Shown here piece by piece: positions 8,103-15,218 of a stretch of 39,231 bases of DNA. Under the pieces are notes generated by a model that saw only the letters and a list, made by a program, of their open reading frames with translations, did no database searches and was not told the DNA's origin. Origin of the DNA: Phycisphaerales bacterium. GTDB taxonomy: Bacteria; Planctomycetota; Phycisphaerae; WQYP01. The translations under genes and the position numbers were made by a program. The stretch is from the NCBI GenBank assembly GCA_009781185.1, contig WQYP01000020.1:1-39231 (forward strand), given 5' to 3'. Every line of letters starts with the position of its first letter. Position 1 is the stretch's first letter.

Positions 8103-10829
8103 TTAGCGATTGCGAGAGAGCATCGCTTCCAGAGCGGAGGTAAATTTGTCCAGAACTGCTTCTGAGAGCGGGATACGCAGTTGTGCGTTTCCGGTTTCGT
8201 CGCGAGTGATGCAGTGGGATAAGGCGGAGCGTAATTGTTCGCCGAGGTTGGCGGCGACAGGTTTGGTAGCGTCATCCGTTGGCTTGGCGGTGCTGTTGGA
8301 GGTGGGTGCTTGAGATAACAGTTCTCCGAGGAAATCCAACGCGGCGGAGAGGAGTTTGCCGCCGGAATCGCGGACACGTTCGCGGCGGGCTTGATCTTCT
8401 GCTTCTTTTTGTTTTCGGGTTGCCATCGACATATCGAGCGGTCTGGTGGGTGGTGGCCCCAGGAGGACTTCCATGCGGGACTTGAGTTCGTCCATGCCGG
8501 TTCGCATGTTGACCATGTCCACGTCGCTTTCCGGATCGAGAGCGGCCAAGGCGAGGTCGCGTTTGGTGCCGAGCAGTGACAGGAGCTTTTCTTCTAGCGT
8601 GTCTGCTGTCACCAGCAGATACACCTGCACCGGCCGCTTCTGGCCCATGCGGTGAGCGCGGCCAATGCGTTGTTCGAGGACAGCGGGGTTCCACGGGAGG
8701 TCGACGTTGATTATGGTGTTGGCGGCTTGGAGGTTCAGGCCGGTGGAGCCGGCGTTGGTGCTGAGGAACGCCACGCATTCCGGATGTTTTTGGAAACGAT
8801 TCACTAACGCCTGACGCTTCGTCTGCGGAATTGAACCGTCAAGCCGAACAAAATCTCGCTTCCCCTTAAGCAACTTCTCCAACACCGGCTTGATCAAATC
8901 GAGCATCGTCGTCCATTCCGAAAACAAAATAATCTTCCGCCCATCCTCCGCGAGCAGCCGCTCCAGCAACTCCTCCAACGCCTGCATCTTCGTCGAATAA
9001 TTCGGCTCCTGCTTATCAACAAGGTAAGTACCATTCGCCGAAAGGCGGCACATCAACAGCGCCCGCCGCAGCCGCAGCATGTCCATCTCACTGATGAAGG
9101 CTTTGTTCGTCACCTGCCTGACGATCTGCATGTTGGCATAATGCAGGGCCGCCTGTTCTTCGGAGGGTTCGACGCGGATGACTTCGGTATGTCGCGGTGG
9201 CAGTTCGCTCATCACCATGTTTCGTGTACGGCGTAGCAGGATCGGCTTGAGACGTTCACGCAGATCACCGATGTTCTTATACCCCAGCACATGGCCTTTA
9301 TCGTCAACGGTCAGATGCGTATTGAGAAACCGAAACGCCGGACCAAGACGATGCTCATCCACAAACGTCGCAACGGTATAAAGCTCCTCAAGCCGATTCT
9401 CCATCGGCGTACCGGTAAGAGCGAGCGCATACGTGCTCTTCAAACTCTTCACGATTCGCGTTGTGGCCGCCTCCCAATTTTTGATCCGCTGCGCTTCGTC
9501 GAGAATAATCAGATCCCACTTGGCTTTCTCGATGTAATCAAGATCACGCAGCGTCTGCTCGTAATTGCAGATCGTAAAGAACGGCATCCCCGCATACAAC
9601 GCCGCACGCTCTTTCGCCGCCCCCTGCACAAGCTGCACATCACGATCAGAAAACCGCTCGATTTCCAGCTTCCACTGCGCCTTGAGACTCGCCGGGCAGA
9701 CGATGAGTACCTTGCGGATGTTGGCCTCTCTTGCGAGCAGTTCCGCCACGCCGACGCCCTGAATCGTTTTTCCAAGCCCCATGTCATCCGCCAGAATCGC
9801 CCGTCCCGCACCCGCTGCAAACGCAATCCCATCCATCTGATACGGCAACAACTCCGTCTTCAAAAGCGTCTTGCGCAACGGATGGTTCTTCGGATCTTTC
9901 CTAACCGCCGCCGTCAGCTCCGCCATGTGAATACGGAACAACCGTCGCTGGATATGCTCCATCGCATCCGGAAACACCGTCACATCAATCCCCGCCGCAG
10001 CCAGACGCCGAAGCACTTTCACAAACCCCGCCACATCCTCCACCACCTTCCCTCTGAACACCGCCACAATCTTCGACGCATCCCCATCCAACTTCTCCGG
10101 CAAATTCAACCGCAACTCCGGCACCGCCGCCGCGTAATGTAGATAAACCTCAATCCCCGTCGGCCTCCACGGCTTGGCATTACTCAACCCCTTCCGCTTC
10201 ACACCCGACAACACCCGCATGATGTGTTTGCATGTGCCGAGGGTGTTCTTGCGGAAGTCCGGACAATCACAATATGATTCGCCACGCTCTCGCCCACGCA
10301 ACGCCACCCGATAAGTCTTACCACTTGCCGGATTCGTCACCGCATAATCACCCCAAATTTTCTCGGAACCGTCTGGCCGAGTGACTCGCATCCGCTCCGT
10401 CTTCGCCCGCTCCTCACGCTCCGCCAACGCCCGCTTCACCAACTCCTCATCCGAAAGATTCTCCACCGCCACCCGCTCCTTCGGCGGTTTGGCAAGCCCC
10501 AACAACAACTTCTCCTCCAAAATAATCGACAACACCGCCGCGATATGCTCACACGCTTCTTCCCCGTCATGATCCCCACACATCGAACAACAAAACGCCA
10601 ACCGCTGCGTATGTGCATTCGACAGCGACACTGTCACCGTCGCACCATCCAGATCAATACTCAACTGCTCATCGCCATCCCACCTCGCCGCTTCCTCCAG
10701 GTCGACACCAATCTGATAACGCGCACTGCCCGCCGAGAGCCTGTACTTCCCATCCGCCCCAAGCAACTTCGCCGCCTGAGCATAACTCAACCGCGACAGA
10801 CGATGACGAAGCGTCGTTGTATCCATCAC
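8103..10829 (-). CDS. SNF2-family ATPase with SWIM zinc fingers
   Basis: This 908-residue protein is a Swi2/Snf2 helicase-like translocase. The N-terminal third carries two Cys/His clusters. The first is at C81, C84, C93 and H95. The second, with CDCP (C187, C189) and CKH (C200, H202), is a SWIM finger expected to bind DNA or protein. The ATPase has Walker A DDMGLGKT (348-355), DEAQ (444-447), the motif ALTGTPMENRLEELY, and C-terminal SNF2 motifs GSTGLNLQAAN and QRIGRAHRMGQ. Such proteins move along double-stranded DNA and remodel bound proteins, and they recur in defence islands. It is convergent with, and almost touches, the TOTE-type gene, so the two probably form one module, though they would be transcribed separately. 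Its start region faces the 11118 gene across 288 bp. Confidence 0.87.
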   Translation of the reverse strand: MMDTTTLRHRLSRLSYAQAAKLLGADGKYRLSAGSARYQIGVDLEEAARWDGDEQLSIDLDGATVTVSLSNAHTQRLAFCCSMCGDHDGEEACEHIAAVLSIILEEKLLLGLAKPPKERVAVENLSDEELVKRALAEREERAKTERMRVTRPDGSEKIWGDYAVTNPASGKTYRVALRGRERGESYCDCPDFRKNTLGTCKHIMRVLSGVKRKGLSNAKPWRPTGIEVYLHYAAAVPELRLNLPEKLDGDASKIVAVFRGKVVEDVAGFVKVLRRLAAAGIDVTVFPDAMEHIQRRLFRIHMAELTAAVRKDPKNHPLRKTLLKTELLPYQMDGIAFAAGAGRAILADDMGLGKTIQGVGVAELLAREANIRKVLIVCPASLKAQWKLEIERFSDRDVQLVQGAAKERAALYAGMPFFTICNYEQTLRDLDYIEKAKWDLIILDEAQRIKNWEAATTRIVKSLKSTYALALTGTPMENRLEELYTVATFVDEHRLGPAFRFLNTHLTVDDKGHVLGYKNIGDLRERLKPILLRRTRNMVMSELPPRHTEVIRVEPSEEQAALHYANMQIVRQVTNKAFISEMDMLRLRRALLMCRLSANGTYLVDKQEPNYSTKMQALEELLERLLAEDGRKIILFSEWTTMLDLIKPVLEKLLKGKRDFVRLDGSIPQTKRQALVNRFQKHPECVAFLSTNAGSTGLNLQAANTIINVDLPWNPAVLEQRIGRAHRMGQKRPVQVYLLVTADTLEEKLLSLLGTKRDLALAALDPESDVDMVNMRTGMDELKSRMEVLLGPPPTRPLDMSMATRKQKEAEDQARRERVRDSGGKLLSAALDFLGELLSQAPTSNSTAKPTDDATKPVAANLGEQLRSALSHCITRDETGNAQLRIPLSEAVLDKFTSALEAMLSRNR

Positions 10830-11117
10830 TTTTCCTGACGATTATCAAATACACAAACACACGTTTTGACCACGAACATTTACCGCGACACATTGAATCA
10901 ATAACAGCGGCCCGAGTATAGGTTTGGACTTTGCAATGTCAATGACTACCACTTTTACCTTTCATTATTTTTCTTCATCAATGCCCTCTCTTCGCCGGGC
11001 ATAGCGAGATTGAGTGGGGCGAGATTGGGCAACCAATCACGAGGCGGTATAGTTGTCTTAACAACGATAGCAAAAACATCAAGACTTGAGGTACGCGATA
11101 GAAGTAAGGCAGGAACA
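10830..11117. other. divergent intergenic region
   Basis: This region lies between the start of the SNF2 gene (minus strand) and the 11118 gene (plus strand). It has an AT-rich centre around 10940-10980 and one reasonable plus-strand promoter, listed separately. Confidence 0.4.
11025..11053 (+). promoter_or_regulatory. candidate sigma-70 promoter
   Basis: TTGGGC (11025-11030) and TATAGT (11048-11053) are separated by exactly 17 bp and lie about 65 bp upstream of the ATG at 11118. This is read by eye only. Confidence 0.35.
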
Positions 11118-12020
11118 ATGACGGAAGCGGAACTTTTGAAACTATGTGAATTGCCGGAGAGTACGCCGGAGGAGTCGCGGGAATTCCTGCGGTTGGCGGC
11201 GTTACTGTTGGAAAAATCGACGGCGGGTCAGCATCCGGAGGCGGCGGTTACGTTGGTGGCGGCGGCGATGGGACGAACCGGAAAATGGTGCGTGGAAAGT
11301 TTACCGTTTGGATATGACGGGCCGCGTGTCGAGCAGCAGGGGTGGATCAAACGCGAGGATTTAGCGACGAAGGCCGCGCAATTGTGGGGACTCATTGCGG
11401 GAACCAAATTTTATGCGGAGTTGGTTCCCTATACGATAGACCGTGCGACGCAAGCGTACTGGTTGAGTGAAAAAAATTACGACACTTGGCGACCGGGGAT
11501 GCAGAGTGGAGCGGGATGGACGAAAGTGATACAGGCTCAACCCGTAGGTATTACCCGCGCCCGGGAACTGGCAATGGCATCATCATCGGTAACAGCACCT
11601 GTACCCAACGTTCAGCCTCCGTGGAAGATAGCAGCATCGCAATCAACAACGACCGCTTCGGCGGTAGCGTCCACCCCCAATGTTCCGGCTCCGTGGAAAA
11701 TTGCCTCGCCACCTTCAGCGCCATCGCAGCCTCCAACATCTGCGCCCTCCCCAGCACCTGCACTGACCTCCGCCGCAGCGTCGGCGTCAACGAAACCGCC
11801 GACGGACAGCAAGTCGGAGCTTCAATCTTGGACGCAGACTGATTTGGATAACGCGATCCGCCAGTACAAAGCTGATCGCTCCGCAGCCTACGCGGACCTT
11901 TGTGAAGCGGTTAGAAAGGGAAGTGCTGCCGCGAAGAAAAAGGCGAAGGAAGTCTACGGACGTAACGCCATCGCTCGTGCCTTGGGTGTCAAGTCGAAAG
12001 CGATGGTGAGCAAATCGTAG
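11118..12020 (+). CDS. unknown element protein with Pro/Ala/Ser-rich linker
   Basis: This is a 300-residue protein I do not recognise. ATG 11118 is preferred because AAGGCAGGA precedes it at a normal distance; the frame could open further upstream at 11010. Residues 1-130 look globular (ESREFLRLAALLLEKSTAG, then TGKWCVESLPFGYDGP). Residues about 150-235 are a Pro/Ala/Ser/Thr-rich linker holding two near-copies of PNV.PPWKIA, as if a short peptide had been duplicated. The last 60 residues are basic and helical and end in VYGRNAIARALGVKSKAMVSK, which could be a helix-turn-helix. It lies ahead of the HTH and primase genes on the same strand, so a role in element replication or regulation is possible but not shown. 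Confidence 0.6.
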   Translation: MTEAELLKLCELPESTPEESREFLRLAALLLEKSTAGQHPEAAVTLVAAAMGRTGKWCVESLPFGYDGPRVEQQGWIKREDLATKAAQLWGLIAGTKFYAELVPYTIDRATQAYWLSEKNYDTWRPGMQSGAGWTKVIQAQPVGITRARELAMASSSVTAPVPNVQPPWKIAASQSTTTASAVASTPNVPAPWKIASPPSAPSQPPTSAPSPAPALTSAAASASTKPPTDSKSELQSWTQTDLDNAIRQYKADRSAAYADLCEAVRKGSAAAKKKAKEVYGRNAIARALGVKSKAMVSKS

Positions 12021-12056
12021 GCATGGATTGCTATTGCAGGCGAGCTGAATTTTCCT

Positions 12057-12404
12057 TTGAACCGGACCCGCCGTACTCAAGGGACACGTCACACCCAACG
12101 GCCCGGCAAAATTGGTCACGACATTGCAGTTGAAGAAAAGTCGGCGACGCCGGAGGCGGGGGCGGACAACGCACCTGCTGAGCAAAAGTTGGAAACAGCC
12201 GAACGGCAGGAAACGATCCGCCAAATAAACAAGATGGCCCGCGTTGGTAAGACTGCCAAGGAACGGGCAGAGCATGAGAAGGCGGCGGATGCCCTCATTC
12301 AGAAATTGCAACGCGGTGAATGTACCGACGATCAGGCTCGCCAAGTTGCCGAAATGTCCATAAATGCCGACGCCGATTTCGGCCCCGACGACTCCGATGA
12401 TTGA
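12057..12404 (+). CDS. small charged protein of unknown function
   Basis: This is a 115-codon frame with a TTG start and no clear ribosome-binding site, so its true start is doubtful. From about residue 25 the composition looks coding: charged helices (RQETIRQINKMARVGKTAKERAEHEKA), then QRGECTDDQARQVAEMS and an acidic tail (ADFGPDDSDD). I know no family for it. An ATG at 12023 in another frame runs only 37 codons. The gene ends just before the TG(T/A)CCAC repeat array. Confidence 0.45.
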   Translation: MNRTRRTQGTRHTQRPGKIGHDIAVEEKSATPEAGADNAPAEQKLETAERQETIRQINKMARVGKTAKERAEHEKAADALIQKLQRGECTDDQARQVAEMSINADADFGPDDSDD

Positions 12405-12407
12405 GCG

Positions 12408-12485
12408 TGTCCACCTCGTGTCCACCATGTCCACTTCATGACCACCGTGACCACTTTATGACCACCCAAAAGTGGGCATGACCAC
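12408..12485 (+). repeat. iteron-like array, seven TG(T/A)CCAC copies
   Basis: TGTCCAC occurs at 12408, 12419 and 12428, and TGACCAC at 12439, 12448, 12459 and 12479. The spacings are 11, 9, 11, 9, 11 and 20 bp, so alternate copies fall 20 bp apart, close to two helical turns. The array lies upstream of the HTH-primase operon and is a candidate replication origin or operator of the element. A short inverted repeat (CCCA/TGGG) interrupts the last interval. Confidence 0.65.
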
Positions 12486-12556
12486 TTCTACCTCCATTTT
12501 TCCCTTGTTTTTTCAGCAAAATCAACTGGACACATGCCCAGCCAACTTCCTCCATG

Positions 12557-12577
12557 AGACCGCTATGGTGGCGGTCT
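12557..12577 (+). promoter_or_regulatory. hairpin in the leader of the HTH-primase operon
   Basis: AGACCGC (12557-12563) and GCGGTCT (12571-12577) form a perfect 7-bp stem with a 7-nt loop. It sits 9 nt before the ribosome-binding site GGAGG (12587-12591). It could be an operator or a translational control element. Confidence 0.35.
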
Positions 12578-12597
12578 GCCTTTGTTGGAGGAATCCC

Positions 12598-12879
12598 ATG
12601 AGGAATTCCACAAAAAGTAATTTCCCCGTATCTGAGGTCGCCGGTGGATTGAATCCGCTGGCCAAACCCGAACCGCAGACGCCCTGCCTGGCAATGCGAC
12701 CGCGTGAAGCGGCGGCAGCGCTGGGCGTCTCCGAACGGACGCTGTGGACTTGGACCAACGAGGGAACCGTCCCACACGTCCGGCGTGGCAAAACCATCAT
12801 GTATCCGGTGAGTGTCCTGACCCGCTGGCTGGATGAGCAAGCCACGGAGAAGGTGGCGGTAGAAGGAGGTGTCGAATGA
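12598..12879 (+). CDS. MerR/excisionase-type HTH DNA-binding protein
   Basis: This 93-residue protein has a helix-turn-helix of the excisionase/MerR-like HTH_17 type, RPREAAAALGVSERTLWTW, followed by a wing-like IMYPVSVLTRWLDEQ. ATG 12598 is chosen because GGAGG lies 6 nt upstream; the open frame extends further up to 12472 without a better start. Such proteins act as recombination directionality factors or as regulators of the element's own replication genes. Its last codons overlap the primase start (ATGA), so the two are translationally coupled. The upstream TG(T/A)CCAC array is a natural candidate binding site for it or for the primase/helicase. Confidence 0.8.
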   Translation: MRNSTKSNFPVSEVAGGLNPLAKPEPQTPCLAMRPREAAAALGVSERTLWTWTNEGTVPHVRRGKTIMYPVSVLTRWLDEQATEKVAVEGGVE

Positions 12880-14951
12880 GACCAGTTGAATTGCTGTTAT
12901 CAAAACTTCCCGATGCAAAACGCCACGGCAAAGCATGGTCGGCACGATGCCCGGCCCATGAGGACAAGAAACCCAGCTTGAGCATCAGCGAAGGCGAGGA
13001 CGGTCGCGCGTTGATCTGCTGCCATGCCGGATGTACGCCGGATGAAATCGTGGCGGCATTGGGGTTGAAGCTGGCGGACCTGATGCCCGAAAAGTCCCAC
13101 CCCACCACGGCCAAGATAACGCGGAAGACGAAGGCTCCGACTTCCCGACCACCGGCGACGTTCGCCACGAATGTCGATGCGTTAGCCGAGCTGGAACGCC
13201 AGTATGGTCCCTTCTCGGCAATATGGACCTACGAAAACGTCGACGGCGACCCGGTGGGGTTGGTGATTCGGTGGAACACGCCCACGGGTAAAACCATCCG
13301 TCCGGCGAGTAAAACGTCAGTAGGCTGGATCATCGGCGGAATGCCCGAACCACGCCCGCTGTATCGGCTGCCGAACCTGTTGCGGCGAAAGACCGAACCG
13401 GTCTTCGTTGTCGAAGGTGAGAAATGCGTCGACGCCGTGGCGGAGTTGGGACTGTTGACCACTACCTCATCCCACGGCAGCCAAAGCGCCAGCAAAACAG
13501 ACTGGACACCGCTTGCTGACCGCGAGGTTGTCATTCTTCCAGACAATGACGAAGCTGGTACAAAATACGCGGGCGATGTAGCGGGTATCTTGTCGAAGCT
13601 GACGCCCCCAGCGACGGTGCGTGTGGTGCGTCTGTCCGATGCTTGGCCCGACCTCGCCATCGGTGGAGACATCGCTGACTTGATCGCCAGCGAAGGTGCG
13701 GATGTCGTCAAGGCGAAACTGGCACAACTGCTGGAAAAGGTAACGCCCAAGGTCTCCGGGCCGGTGCTGACCTGTATGGCCGACGTGGAGCCGCGAGAAA
13801 TCAAGTGGCTTTGGCCGGGGCGAGTACCACTGGGTCGGATCACATTGCTGGTAGGTCGTCCGGGCGAAGGGAAATCTTTTCTCACGACCGACATGGCTGC
13901 ACGTATCACCACGGGAACGCCTTGGCCGGATGGTAGCGATTGCCCCGCCGGTTCGGTCATTTTGGTGTCCGCCGAAGATGATCCCGGTGACACGATCCGT
14001 CCACGATTGGATGCTCACAATGCCGACGTGCGGAAGGTACATTTGCTGTCGGCAGTGCGGCGCGTAGGCGAAGACGGGCAACTCTACGAAATACTGTTCA
14101 CTCTGGAAGACGTGGCGTCGCTGGAGGCTGCTTTGAAGGCAACGCCCGATTGCAGACTGATCGTGGTTGATCCCATCGGCAGTTTTCTGGGTGGCGATAC
14201 TGACTCGCATCGTGACAACGAAGTACGCGCTGTGTTGGCACCTGTGGCGAAGCTGGCGGAAAAGTATGGCCCGGCGGTGCTGGCGGTCGCACATCGACGG
14301 AAAGGCACCGGCAGCGTCGCTGATGATCTGGCGTTGGGTAGTCGAGCATTCACTGGTATTGCGCGGGCGGTCTGGCACCTGACTCGTGATAAAGAAAACA
14401 AATCGAGACGATTATTGTTGCCCGGCAAAAACAATCTGGCCCCCGAAGGCAACGGTCTGGCGTTTCATATCGTCGGTGATCCGGCAGCGGTCGCGTGGGA
14501 ACATGACCCCGTAGACATGAGCGCCGATGATGCCTTGGCTCAGGAAAACGGTTTCGGTGAAGACGCCAAGCCTGGTCCGGAACCGGACGCACAAAACCAA
14601 GCTACCGATTGGCTGGCCGACGAACTGGCGGACATGCAGGAGCATCCGACCAAGGATATTCAGGACGCGGCCAAAGAGGCAGGTCTGGCATGGCGGACGG
14701 TGCAGAAAGCATCGAAACGGTTGAATGTGAAGGTGCATCGGACGGGGTTCGGCGGCGGCTATGTCTGGCAACTGACCAAGCCAACACCATCCGCGTCTAC
14801 CATGTGCGCCGCCCTTGTAGAAAATGACGAACCCGGCGCACAAGGCGCACATGGTGATTTCTCGGAGAAAAGCGATGATTCAACTCGGCGCACATGCCAT
14901 CCGCGCCGAGTTAATTCTCTTGGCGCGGATGGGGCAGATGATATCGCGTGA
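12876..14951 (+). CDS. primase/helicase (CHC2 - TOPRIM - RepA-like ATPase)
   Basis: This is a 691-residue replication protein of mobile elements. A CHC2-type zinc finger (C25, H28, C49/C53) is followed by a TOPRIM region with PVFVVEGEKCVDA and VVILPDNDEAG. Next is a RecA-fold ATPase of the RepA/AAA_25 type, with Walker A LLVGRPGEGKS, a LIVVDPIGSFLGGDTDSH block (Walker B) and a sensor segment LAVAHRRKGTG. A C-terminal region carries a winged-helix-like segment (TKDIQDAAKEAGLAWRTVQKA). Together these would prime and unwind element DNA. The start overlaps the upstream HTH gene by 4 nt. The 3' end of the gene holds two overlapping perfect stems listed separately. Confidence 0.85.
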   Translation: MRPVELLLSKLPDAKRHGKAWSARCPAHEDKKPSLSISEGEDGRALICCHAGCTPDEIVAALGLKLADLMPEKSHPTTAKITRKTKAPTSRPPATFATNVDALAELERQYGPFSAIWTYENVDGDPVGLVIRWNTPTGKTIRPASKTSVGWIIGGMPEPRPLYRLPNLLRRKTEPVFVVEGEKCVDAVAELGLLTTTSSHGSQSASKTDWTPLADREVVILPDNDEAGTKYAGDVAGILSKLTPPATVRVVRLSDAWPDLAIGGDIADLIASEGADVVKAKLAQLLEKVTPKVSGPVLTCMADVEPREIKWLWPGRVPLGRITLLVGRPGEGKSFLTTDMAARITTGTPWPDGSDCPAGSVILVSAEDDPGDTIRPRLDAHNADVRKVHLLSAVRRVGEDGQLYEILFTLEDVASLEAALKATPDCRLIVVDPIGSFLGGDTDSHRDNEVRAVLAPVAKLAEKYGPAVLAVAHRRKGTGSVADDLALGSRAFTGIARAVWHLTRDKENKSRRLLLPGKNNLAPEGNGLAFHIVGDPAAVAWEHDPVDMSADDALAQENGFGEDAKPGPEPDAQNQATDWLADELADMQEHPTKDIQDAAKEAGLAWRTVQKASKRLNVKVHRTGFGGGYVWQLTKPTPSASTMCAALVENDEPGAQGAHGDFSEKSDDSTRRTCHPRRVNSLGADGADDIA
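14882..14931 (+). promoter_or_regulatory. two mutually exclusive hairpins before the XRE-integrase genes
   Basis: AACTCGGCGC (14882-14891) pairs perfectly with GCGCCGAGTT (14903-14912). CATCCGCGCC (14898-14907) pairs perfectly with GGCGCGGATG (14922-14931). The two 10-bp stems share 14903-14907 and so cannot form together. They lie within the last codons of the primase gene, just upstream of the XRE and integrase genes. The arrangement resembles an attenuator or antiterminator switch, but no T-run follows the second stem. Confidence 0.4.
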
Positions 14952-14990
14952 CGCTTGCTTTGTGGTTACGCATCGGGTAACTGTCTGTGC

Positions 14991-15215
14991 ATGAGTAAAG
15001 TTTTTAACGAGATTCGGAACGCCATCGAGGTCAGTAGCAAAACGAGATATCGGCTGTGGAAAGAGACCGGCATCAAACAGAGCCAGCTTTCCCGATTGAT
15101 GAGTGGCCAAACTGGTGTGAGTGTAGAGAACTTAGAAAAACTGGCTGACGCCCTCGGGTTGGAAATTATCATTCGACCAGCGAAGGCGAAGGCCAACAAG
15201 ATAAAAGGACGGTGA
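14991..15215 (+). CDS. XRE/Cro-type HTH regulator
   Basis: This is a small regulator of 74 residues. The HTH is RYRLWKETGIKQSQLSRLMSG, followed by VSVENLEKLADALGLEI, the standard five-helix XRE pattern, and a basic tail (KAKANKIKGR). ATG 14991 is chosen over an in-frame TTG at 14955. Its stop is 3 nt from the integrase start, so the two are co-transcribed and this protein probably controls integrase expression. The switch-like stems lie just upstream. Confidence 0.78.
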   Translation: MSKVFNEIRNAIEVSSKTRYRLWKETGIKQSQLSRLMSGQTGVSVENLEKLADALGLEIIIRPAKAKANKIKGR

Positions 15216-15218
15216 AAT

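Noticed and set aside
11787..12434. 215-codon minus-strand frame
   Set aside because: Antisense to two better plus-strand genes and lacking any motif.
12408..12485. The TG(T/A)CCAC array as recombinase arm-type sites
   Set aside because: It is 4 kb from the right end and 12 kb from the left end; arm sites normally lie within a few hundred bp of the crossover core.
12428..12502. Chain of tiny ATGA-overlapping frames (such as MTTQKWA) as a coupled leader peptide
   Set aside because: Fully explained by the TGACCAC repeat units, which create ATGACC at each copy.
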